The notes beneath the pieces are model-generated. The model searched no databases, was not told the DNA's origin, and saw only the letters and a program-made list of their open reading frames with translations. A DNA stretch of 64,000 bases. Source: Cloeon dipterum (taxonomy: Eukaryota > Arthropoda > Insecta > Ephemeroptera > Baetidae). The stretch is from positions 24,542,501 to 24,606,500 of the forward strand of contig NC_088787.1 of NCBI RefSeq assembly GCF_949628265.1. The letters run 5' to 3'. A program made the position numbers and the translations under genes. Numbering within the stretch: position 1 is the first letter of the stretch; each line of letters begins with the position of its first letter. Below, piece after piece: positions 57,114 through 64,000 of this stretch.

Positions 57114-57790
57114 TTTGTTTTTGTAAGGGTTAGTGTAGTTTGGGGATCTCTGCTTTTGTTTCAAAAGCTTTTAAATAATATTAACTATAACCATTTTAAA
57201 ACTTCTTGATGTCATGTAGTGGAGCCCAACGGAATCAAAATAAAGCTTTATTTTAACATACATTTGCAGGTTGTTATTTGGCTATCCTTGCTGATTCCGA
57301 AATGAAAATCTTTGATTTTGTTTCCATCATTGCTAGATTATGTATTTATTCAACTTAATAATATTTATTATCGGTCACAAACTAGGGAAATATGTTATGC
57401 TAGATGACAATTTTCTACTCCTCAAGAGCTTTCTAACTGACAGGAAATCATCGTTTATTTGTGGAAGGGTTAGAGTTGTTAAGGATCTATGCTTTTGTTT
57501 CATAAGCTTTTCAATTTGATCTATAGCCATTATAGAACTTCTTAATTTCATATTGTAGAGTCCACCAGATTCAAAATAAAGATTATTTTTAACATAAAAT
57601 TGCAGGTTGTTATTCAATTTGACATCTATCCCTGCTGATTCCAAAATGAAAATATTTGTTTGTTTTCATCATTGCTATGTATTTAATCAACTTAATATTT
57701 TTTTATTATCGGTTACAAACTGGGGAAATATATTATGATTATGCGAGATAACAATTTTCTAGTCCTGAGCAAAGTTCTGAAAATGCTTTT
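57114..57790 (+). repeat. Tandem direct duplication of a 340-bp unit in the gene B 3' UTR
   Basis: Unit 1 (about 57114-57453) and unit 2 (about 57454-57790) share the same order of blocks at a constant offset near 340 bp: AAGGGTTAG, TCTGCTTTTGTTTCA-like, TCAAAATAAAG, TTGCAGGTTGTTATT, CTGCTGATTCC, TTATTATCGGT and ACAATTTTCTA. Each unit has its own AATAAA (57239-57244 and 57575-57580). Confidence 0.85.
57239..57244 (+). terminator. Poly(A) signal of gene B
   Basis: AATAAA 148 bp after the stop codon in a T-rich context. A duplicate signal lies at 57575-57580 in the second copy of the tandem unit. Confidence 0.6.
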
Positions 57791-58716
57791 AAATTATTAA
57801 AAACAAAGCTTGCTCTAATTAGGATTAGTCTTGAAATTTCATAACGATTTTAATATATTTCTATTTTTACTAACGATCTAAAGATAAAATTCTCCCTTCC
57901 AATTGCGCATTTTTATAACGAATTTTGGGAAAGCATGATGTCTAAAAAACAAAATACCCACCACAATTTTTACAGCACTCGAACTATGACGAATAAGGAC
58001 TGGTGGCTTCCTCATTATGCACTGATCGGCATGTTTTACGTGATACTCCTTCCATGGTTATCATTTCCTTATATGTAAAGACAAACGTTTCCATCTTGAT
58101 ATTTCTGTCGTAAAATGCAAATTTTGTGATGAAGTCTGTCATTTGCTCGAGAGTGAAAATAGTACTTTCACTGTATTTCAAGTTGCTAAATATATGAAAG
58201 TGTTTCCTAAGAATTTTGTAATATGATATATATTCCATGTGTTGGAAACCATTGGTGTTTAATTAAAATAATAATAAGATATTTTCAACTTGAAAACATT
58301 TCTTCGTACGGGTTCGCCAATTAAGTTAAATCACTTTATTTTCATAACTGTAACAAACCAAAAATAAAAAAGCTATCTTAAATTCCTTACTGTAAAACCG
58401 AGCGGAAAAGGTTAAGAAAACATTTGTTTGGAGCTGCATGTACAAGTAAAAATTAGTCATGTATGAATCAATCTTATAACAGTCACAATGCTGAATACTC
58501 TTCAAGAATAATATTTACTGTTTTTATGTTATTCGATATTATTCAACAAATTTTGTTTTTAAATTAGGAGCTATGTTGTTGTAAGTTGTGTCAGTAACCC
58601 TGTTTTATATTTGGTACTAGCACATGTATCGCATTCGCTTTCATTGCCGGCTGGCAGTGCTTGGATTCGTTGGATGGAATAGTAGTGTATTCTGTTGAGT
58701 GCGACTCTCGTTGAAG

Positions 58717-58728
58717 ATGAAACGCAAG
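58717..58728 (+). CDS. Cullin-like exon 1 (4 codons)
   Basis: ATG AAA CGC AAG followed by donor gttaga, in frame with the next exon (MKRK-LTNMVWDS). The alternative is that this is untranslated and translation starts at the ATG within exon 2 (59816), which also precedes conserved sequence. Confidence 0.5.
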
Positions 58729-61700
58729 GTTAGAAATTTTATTTAAGCAGTGTAGCACATATCATTTAAAGCTCGTTATTTTGAAAGCGCATTTTCTTGC
58801 CGGGAGATTAGAGATGATCTCAATAGATCGTTTATTCCCTTTGTTATCCTTTTCGTACACTTCACTTCATATTTACCCATAACAAGAATATATAATATTG
58901 TAACGAGAAGTGTAAGTGGTGGTCGAAGATTGTACTTTTGCTTTAATATGCATTTGTGTAAGGGCGGGATAGGAATGAGAAAAATGTTTTATGAACAGTT
59001 AATTACCAAAGAAAAAATTGAAGAAGGCCACCATTTTGTATTTTATTTATTTATTGATTATGTATATTTTTCAACAAAAAACTCTATAGCTGCTCTTATT
59101 CGACCGCAATTGAAATATCTAAAAATGCGTTTACCATAACGCCTGCACTTGATGTCAAAGCTGTGCCGCGCATCACTAAGTCATCGCAGGTTGCATAATC
59201 ACTGCGTGCTCTGTGTTGAAGAGCATGTTTGTTTTGTAGCGGTTATACCGCCATGAACACGCAAAGCTCGTATCTCCTATCTCCCACAATTTGCAGATCA
59301 TATATTGACAGCAATTCAAAGTTGACTAAGTATCAGATTGTGTTAGTTTAATTTTAAAAAAGGAATGATAAGATCAGATTATGCACACAAAATGATCTGC
59401 ATTTCAGCAAAAGAAATACTTATTTTTAACTTTGATAAAAACAAGAAACATATTTTCATTTTAGTTTTAATTTTATGTTTACAATTTTCAAGACGATATG
59501 TGTGCGCATTAGCTTGATACATAATATTTTTGTAAACATCTAACAGCCTATAAGAAAAACAAATTATATATTATTAATCCATATGGCCAGTTGATCACTT
59601 GGGCTCAGACCGAAAGCGTGTGCGTTAAGTTTTTGTGGCGGGATAAAACGTTCGATTTTTGTATCCTCGCCCTCTCCTATGAAATACCATGAGTATTTTT
59701 CAGTTTTGGTCTAAGGTATAAATATTCTACGATTCAGAAGAATGAAAATTGGTTTCATAAAAATTATTTTTTATTTTACAAATCTAACTTCTACCGTGAA
59801 TTTCAGTTAACCAACATGGTGTGGGATAGCACGTATGGATCTAATCAAGATTTTAACATGGCATGGCGCCCCGTGAAGGTAGTTGTGCGGGACGTTCTTA
59901 AGCTGCAACCGGTGCCCAGGAAAACCTGGACAGAGACGCTTGAGTAAGTTCACGATTATTTTATTCCTTAATTTTTGCTACTAACTAGTTACTCAATAAC
60001 AGAGGTTGATTGACACTAATTTTGCAGAGCCATTTATTATACCATGGTTGTGAGTAAAAATGAAGAATTCCCTAAGCTTGCGCATGAGCGGATCCAAATG
60101 ATCTTGGAGGCCCACGTTAAGGAATGCGCGCGGCGGCTCGAAAGGTCACCAGAAGGAAAACTTTTGAACGAATATTGTGACATCTGGAAGTCCTATGATG
60201 ATGCTTACCAGCACCTGCAAGCTCTGTTTTCGTAAGTGTACACTTTTTCCTTACAAAGTTATGCATGAATGACTGATTTTTGGTAACAGCTCATTACACT
60301 CGAAGCTGTGCAGTGGCAATGATGAAGCAGAACTTGGCAACTTCGATGGTGAAAATTTCATGGAAATTCAAAAAATAGGTAAGAAATATTTTTCTCTCTT
60401 GAGTCAAACGATAAAAAATGTTGAATAATTATCCTCTAGCTTTGAACATGTGGATGACCGAAGTGCTGAAGCCAGATTTGGCAAAGAAAATCGTGAGATT
60501 GCTGCTGGACGCAATTATGGAAGATAGACATGCTCTACTTTCCAACCAAAAGCTGCTCGCAATGCAGACTGTCATTCAGTCCATTTCTCGTGTTAATGAA
60601 TCAATTGCTAAAAAGGACGAGGAATCCGAAGTAATTGAATTATTAGTAAAAATGTTCTCAACATATTTTTAATAATTTGCTTCTTAGTTTTATAAAGAAA
60701 CGTTTGAAAATCCGTTCTTGGAGAAATTAAAAGAGCATTACCGATGTGAAGCTAGTAAAATGCTTCAAGAGCTCTCTATTTCCCAGTACATCGAGAAAGT
60801 GGTGGCGAAATTGGACGAGGAGAGCAAGTGGAGTGCCATCATTATACCCAACCGGTAGTATTTCAACTTATTTTTACCTATTTATTAATATGATTTTCAA
60901 ATATTTTCCAGTCCGACTGATTTTGTGCAGGATGTTTTCATGGAGCATTTTATCCAAAATAATAGTATGGATCAAATATTAAGTGAGGGAGTAAGGATGA
61001 TTGAAGATGAACGAGCTGATGATCTGGTCAATTTTTACAAGATTCTTAAGGAAATTCTTCAAAGAGAAGCTCGCAATAACGACAGTGAAACTACAAAGCT
61101 GAGCCCACTGATATCAGCCTTTCAAAATCAGGTCCAAAAAAAGGCATTGGAGAGTGTCGTCATGTTGGAAGGAGAAGATGTATGTTTACACGCTCATGTC
61201 ATACCGGCTAAATTTTAAATAAATAATAATAATAAACCTCAACAGGTGCACATCCAGTACTTTGAAAATTTGCTTCTCGTCCACGATAAATACACTGGCT
61301 TGATGCAAGAAATGCTTGAATTCAACAGTTTGTTCAATAATGCGTTGCAAAAAGCTTTTCAATTTGTGTCCAGCCAAAAACTTGCTTCAAGGAAAACCGG
61401 CGATCCAGCTGAATTGGTAAGAAAATGGTTTCTTTTTGTCAATTCTTTAATCGAAATATTAAAAATCTTTGCAGTGCGCGAAGTACTGCGACACGTTGCT
61501 CCGCATGTCGAATAGCAGTGACTCTGATATGGACCGAAAAATTGATCGATGCCTAATAGTATTGCAGTACATTTACGAGATGGACGCATTTTTAAAGTTT
61601 TACGCTCGCTTGTTAGCGAAGAGGCTGCTCCTTCAAACGTCTGAATCGATTGAACGCGAGGAAAGAATGCTCACTATGCTGGATGTAATTTTCCGAAAAA

Positions 61701-62813
61701 ATGTACATATTCGAGATAATTTACTTGTTTTTCACAGAAATTTAGTGGTTTTGGAGGTACCGATCTGTTAAAAAAAATGCTTGTAGACGTGAAAGTATCA
61801 AATGATCTGAACGCGGAGTTTGATCATTCATCTTTAAAAGTCAGTAAATTTGACTTCTCTGTCAAAGTCCTTCAAGTGAGTTGGATAAATTGTGTTCATA
61901 CTAATGAACTCAACTAAACAAGAAACTTAAATTTTTAGAGTTCAGCTTGGCCATTGCCTCATGTGGATGTGCCTGTGATTTCTCTGCCTAGAGAAATCGA
62001 GTGTGTGATTAGCCAGTTTACAAGTTTCTATATGGGAAAGTTCAAAGCTCACAAAATAAAGTGGCATTTCCCTATCAGCAAGTGTAAGCTTCATTCAATA
62101 GTCAATTAAATGCTTAAATAACCACATCATTTTCAGGCGTAATAAAGCTCAACTATCTGCATGATAAACAGTACCTGGTCTCGATGGATACCTACCATTT
62201 GGCAGTTTTAATGCTTTTTGAATCTACCGACAAACTTGTCTTCAGTGAAATCAAGCAATGCGTACCACTTCCAGATAAAACGCTTAAATTAAATATCGGC
62301 GCTCTGGTTGAAAAACAAATCCTCACATGTGACACAGACGTATATGTTTTCCAAAATTATAAATATCCATTTCGTAGCTCATACCGATATATTTTTTTCA
62401 GGTGGTTGGAGATGAAAGTCAATTAACCCTGAACCTGAAATTCTCCCACAAGGCCACCAGGATTAAAATCACCAATCACAAGGAACGTATTATACCAGAA
62501 GAGAGGGCCGAAACGAACCGATCTGTTGAAAATGACCGTAATTGCTACTTGCAGGCGGCTATCATACGCGTCATGAAAGCTCATAAAACACTCTCCTACA
62601 AAGATATCGTTTCTGAGGTATCATTTCTGAGTTGAAAATCTAAAAAGGCATTTTTAATTAATTTTAAAATGAATATTTCAGGTGTTTGCCCAAACCAAGG
62701 GAAAATTCCCCCTGCACATGTCAAATTTCAAGGTTGCGATCGATACCCTGGTTGATAAGTATTATATTGAGATATTACCAGAATCTCAAGACGTCTACAA
62801 GTACATAGCCTAA
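58717..62813 (+). CDS. Divergent Cullin-2-like protein (760 aa, 14 exons)
   Basis: Scaffold subunit of a cullin-RING ubiquitin ligase. The N-terminal repeats bind a substrate adaptor, and the C-terminal domain binds the RING protein and is modified with NEDD8. All 14 exons join in frame to 760 residues, close to the usual 745-780. Recognisable blocks are FYKETFENPFLEKLKEHYRC (212 on), CAKYCDTLLR (414 on), QYIYEMDAFLKFYARLLAKR, a SSAWPLP block (530 on) and DRNCYLQAAIIRVMKAHKTL. The likely NEDD8 acceptor is Lys704, 57 residues from the end, as in Cul2. The protein ends YIEILPESQDVYKYIA, a normal cullin C-terminus. It is nearest to Cul2 by eye, but positions usually conserved in the cullin homology domain (the YEFTSKL.RM..D segment) are altered to KFSGFGGTDLLKKMLVD. 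It could be a fast Cul2 orthologue or a Cul2-derived paralogue. Confidence 0.9.
58729..59806 (+). other. Cullin-like intron 1 (1.1 kb)
   Basis: The largest intron of the gene, AT-rich. A 69-codon open frame at 58930-59139 has no homology I recognise. Confidence 0.75.
59807..59943 (+). CDS. Cullin-like exon 2
   Basis: Acceptor tgaatttcag and donor gtaagt. It reads LTNMVWDSTYGSNQDFNMAW then RPVKVVVRDVLKLQPVPRKT, the first cullin-repeat helix region. It ends in phase 2. Confidence 0.85.
60028..60231 (+). CDS. Cullin-like exon 3
   Basis: Acceptor aattttgcag and donor gtaagt. It reads AIYYTMVVSKNEEFPKLAHE through ECARRLERSPEGKLLNEY and AYQHLQALF. It aligns with the Cul2 segment DIYALCVAYPE...LYTE...FLENHV. 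Confidence 0.9.
60290..60378 (+). CDS. Cullin-like exon 4
   Basis: Acceptor ttggtaacag and donor gtaaga. It reads SLHSKLCSGNDEAELGNFDG then ENFMEIQKI, matching the Cul2 MEIGELALDMW junction into the next exon. Confidence 0.88.
60440..60630 (+). CDS. Cullin-like exon 5
   Basis: Acceptor atcctctag and donor gtaatt. It reads LNMWMTEVLKPDLAKKIVRL through NQKLLAMQTVIQS and KKDEESE. The donor was chosen because SE-FYKETFE restores cullin continuity. Reading on instead gives about 14 codons and then a stop. Confidence 0.88.
60688..60854 (+). CDS. Cullin-like exon 6
   Basis: Acceptor gcttcttag and donor gtagta. It reads FYKETFENPFLEKLKEHYRC then EASKMLQELSISQYIEKVVA. This is the most conserved N-terminal cullin motif ([VFY]Y...FE.PFL...Y[YF]...S..[FL]L). 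Confidence 0.93.
60912..61179 (+). CDS. Cullin-like exon 7
   Basis: Acceptor tattttccag and donor gtatgt. It includes FVQDVFMEHFIQNNSMDQIL, DDLVNFYKILKEILQ and LESVVMLEGED, cullin repeat 3 helices. Confidence 0.9.
61246..61416 (+). CDS. Cullin-like exon 8
   Basis: Acceptor cctcaacag and donor gtaaga. It reads VHIQYFENLLLVHDKYTGLM and FNNALQKAFQFVSSQKLA, matching Cul2 FVESVLEVHGKFVQLI...F..ALDKA. Phase 0 at both ends. Confidence 0.9.
61475..61684 (+). CDS. Cullin-like exon 9
   Basis: Acceptor tctttgcag and donor gtaatt. It reads CAKYCDTLLRMSNSSDSDMD, then IVLQYIYEMDAFLKFYARLL and AKRLLLQTSESIEREERML, the start of the cullin homology domain. It is followed by a 53-bp intron. Ignoring that intron leads to an unrelated frame and a stop. 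Confidence 0.93.
61738..61875 (+). CDS. Cullin-like exon 10
   Basis: Acceptor tttttcacag and donor gtgagt. It reads KFSGFGGTDLLKKMLVDVKV then SNDLNAEFDHSSLKVSKFDF. The D..VS.DLN..F segment is cullin-like, but the usual EFTSKL..M is lost. Confidence 0.88.
61939..62083 (+). CDS. Cullin-like exon 11
   Basis: Acceptor aaatttttag and donor gtaagc. It reads SSAWPLPHVDVPVISLPREI then ECVISQFTSFYMGKFKAHKI. It corresponds to the cullin [AG].WP block and the FY...H.GRKL strand. The conserved GRKL is AHKI here. Confidence 0.9.
62137..62339 (+). CDS. Cullin-like exon 12
   Basis: Acceptor tcattttcag and donor gtatat. It reads VIKLNYLHDKQYLVSMDTYH then LAVLMLFESTDKLVFSEIKQ, matching the cullin V.T.Q.A[VI]L..FN segment and winged-helix A. 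Confidence 0.9.
62402..62617 (+). CDS. Cullin-like exon 13 (neddylation region)
   Basis: Acceptor tttttttcag and donor gtatca, phase 0 at both ends. It reads VVGDESQLTLNLKFSHKATR, then NRSVENDRNCYLQAAIIRVM and KAHKTLSYKDIVSE. It contains the D R...QAAI[IV]R[IV]MK signature with the acceptor lysine. Confidence 0.94.
62682..62813 (+). CDS. Cullin-like exon 14 and stop
   Basis: Acceptor aatatttcag. It reads VFAQTKGKFPLHMSNFKVAI then DTLVDKYYIEILPESQDVYK and YIA, ending at TAA (62811-62813). It matches the C-terminal winged helix of cullins. Confidence 0.94.
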   Translation: MFAQTKGKFPLHMSNFKVAIDTLVDKYYIEILPESQDVYKYIA

Positions 62814-62904
62814 TTAACCTCATTTTTAAAATTCAAACTGATGATACAAGCATGATTCCAAAGAGTAATATTCGATTATCTTTGAATGAGTAAATATAGA
62901 ACAA

Positions 62905-62910
62905 AATAAA
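62905..62910 (+). terminator. Poly(A) signal of the cullin-like gene
   Basis: AATAAA 92 bp after the stop codon. Confidence 0.65.
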
Positions 62911-63203
62911 GCAAGAAGTGCTAAAAGCACAGAATTCAATTCGTCTTATTTTTAAACGCGCGCGTATTTACCCAGATCTCTATAAAACTTGTGCACTTTA
63001 TTAGTTAAATTAGCTTAGACAATTAGTGAATACTTACAGTCTAAATTGAAATGGTATTTACAATTTTATTTAAATTGACGCAGGTGCGTATTAGAAATAT
63101 TGATTTTTCTAAAGGTGTGTTTTTATTAATAAGATTATTTTATCTTAACATTCTCTGAGTGAAATTAAGAAAACAAATTAAGTGTTTCTGTGGATCATTC
63201 CTT

Positions 63204-63209
63204 TTTATT
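63204..63209 (-). terminator. Candidate poly(A) signal of the minus-strand zinc-finger gene
   Basis: AATAAA on the minus strand 256 bp after the stop codon. A second possibility lies at 63122-63127. Confidence 0.35.
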
Positions 63210-63464
63210 TCTCAAAATGCATGCAACTGATTTTTCGATCCATATAATTTTTCGATTGTTCGTTTCAGAGTAAAACCTTTTTGCAAAACTATTTTGAAGG
63301 GAATGACCATTTTTTAAAATTTTAGAGTACTTCTCGCTTTGATTAAAATTGCTCATTCGTTAAAGTTTAAAACAGTTCTTATATGCATATGAAAATTCGT
63401 GGCCAATCAGTAAGCTAGTCCTGTATTTTGGTTAGGGTGGGAATACACATACTCAAGCTGTCGT

Positions 63465-63859
63465 TCAAGGATGCGTTTCACGATTCAGAAATTCCGGGAA
63501 GTCCTTTCCATGAGCGTTTTTCACGTGATTGCGCAATTCCTCGGCAGTTTGGAAATAAAACTCGCAAGTTTCGCATCTGAAGAGGCCAGGATTTTTTTCT
63601 CTGCCGCCATCGCCAGACGCCAAAATAGTACTGATCGAGTCGTCGCTTGATGTTTGGTGGTTGAATTTCATAGTCCTATTCTTACATTCAATAGTCGAAT
63701 CAACTCTGACGCCATTGATGGCAGCCAGATCGGGAAAAATTTCAGAGTTTTCTTGGCCGCACAAATTCTCCTTCATCGTGGTCTTGTCCTTTTCCGGCAA
63801 ATACGTCATCCGGACGTAACGCTCTTTTGGATCACCACACACAGAATTATTGTCTGCAT
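63465..63859 (-). CDS. Zinc-finger gene, last exon
   Basis: It starts after acceptor cattttag in phase 1 (completing an Asp), encodes 130 residues with the single C2H2 finger, and stops at 63467-63465. Extending the frame upstream through the intron to an ATG is possible, but the splice pair with a continuous upstream frame is preferred. Confidence 0.8.
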
Positions 63860-64000
63860 CTAAAATGACAAATGGGTTGCATAAAAAATTCTGCAATGCC
63901 AAAAATACTTACCCGAGCTATGATCGCGAGAAGATGTCCCCGGTAGTGCTGATTGTGAGCTGGATAGAGACGGAGTAAATTTTATTGATTCGAGATATTG
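63465..64000 (-). CDS. C2H2 zinc-finger protein, 3' part (5' end outside the window)
   Basis: Two exons on the minus strand, 64000-63913 and 63859-63465, are split by a 53-bp intron (donor gtaagt, acceptor cattttag). The visible part reads QYLESIKFTPSLSSSQSALP, then TSSRDHSSDADNN, ERYVRMTYLPEKDKTTMKEN and finally FRCETCEFYFQTAEELRNHV, KNAHGKDFPEFLNRETHP and a stop. The end is one C2H2 finger (C-x2-C-x12-H-x4-H) 14 residues before the C-terminus. The rest is low-complexity, Ser-rich and acidic/basic linker. A nucleic-acid-binding or adaptor role follows from the finger alone. The specific gene cannot be named from this fragment. Confidence 0.8.
63913..64000 (-). CDS. Zinc-finger gene, penultimate exon (cut by the window edge)
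   Basis: Open frame up to donor gtaagt, reading SIKFTPSLSSSQSALPGTSS then RDHSS. It is Ser-rich and continues beyond the window. Confidence 0.7.

Larger units (their letters stand above)
57092..58716. other. Gene B 3' UTR with tandem duplication, then intergenic DNA
   Basis: The first 700 bp consist of two direct copies of a 340-bp unit (separate entry). The rest is AT-rich with no supportable gene. A minus-strand open frame at 57984-58238 has no domain or splice support. The last 150 bp before 58717 are the likely cullin promoter and 5' UTR and have no TATA box. Confidence 0.6.
62814..63464. other. Shared 3' region between convergent cullin-like and zinc-finger genes
   Basis: AT-rich, with no coding sequence. 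It contains the cullin AATAAA at 62905-62910 and, for the minus strand, TTTATT (AATAAA reversed) at 63204-63209 and 63122-63127. Confidence 0.75.

Noticed and set aside
57984..58238. 84-codon minus-strand open frame between gene B and the cullin-like gene
   Set aside because: AT-rich, no domain, no splice signals or promoter; typical of chance frames in this interval.
58850..58925. Possible third copy of the TA-flanked MITE (ACGAGAAGTGTAAGTG near 58910)
   Set aside because: Only one inverted end is similar. The other end and the TA boundary cannot be matched.
1..64000. tRNA genes, rRNA, known microRNA hairpins and CRISPR-like arrays
   Set aside because: No GGTTCGA-type T-loop in a foldable context, no rRNA blocks, no familiar insect microRNA seed within a hairpin and no spaced direct repeats were seen. 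A covariance-model search would settle this.

Overview
The window is animal nuclear DNA, very probably from an insect. It contains intron-split genes with GT/AG junctions, AATAAA poly(A) signals, long introns, inverted-repeat transposon remnants and a 200-N assembly gap (16583-16782). The best-recognised gene is transmembrane Semaphorin-1a. Its protein tail and linker are very close to the grasshopper protein and clearly less like the fly one, which suggests a non-dipteran insect. The species cannot be fixed from this sequence.

Layout. (1) About 1-46.3 kb on the + strand is Sema-1a: 15 coding exons from 7682 to 44051 separated by introns of up to about 12 kb, followed by a 3' UTR of about 2.2 kb. 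The signal-peptide exon is not seen and probably lies upstream of the window. The exons encode most of the sema domain, the PSI domain, a variable juxtamembrane linker, one transmembrane helix and a short cytoplasmic tail. (2) 46.3-51 kb is a repeat island. It holds two adjacent long foldback elements (47434-48393 and 48394-50755) and arrays of AGGTCA nuclear-receptor half-sites. (3) 51.6-57.1 kb holds two tandem + strand paralogues (here gene A and gene B) of a family I do not recognise. They share a conserved SKST-x-FG / DNPH / NH-x-N / DPH / LPPG domain followed by a glycine-rich, hydrophobic, probably membrane-inserting region. Intron phases match one for one, but the C-termini are unrelated. 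A TA-flanked MITE sits on either side of gene A, and a 340-bp tandem duplication lies behind gene B. (4) 58.7-62.8 kb is a complete 14-exon divergent cullin, closest to Cullin-2, with its NEDD8 lysine intact. (5) 63.46-64.0 kb is the 3' end of a convergent minus-strand gene with a single C-terminal C2H2 zinc finger, running off the window.

These genes do not form an operon or a pathway. The links between neighbours are structural: tandem duplication (A/B), convergent 3' ends (cullin and zinc finger) and transposon insertion. The most promising undescribed item is the A/B gene family. The symmetric cassette exons and possible secreted isoform of Sema-1a, and the nuclear-receptor motif arrays carried by repeats, come next.
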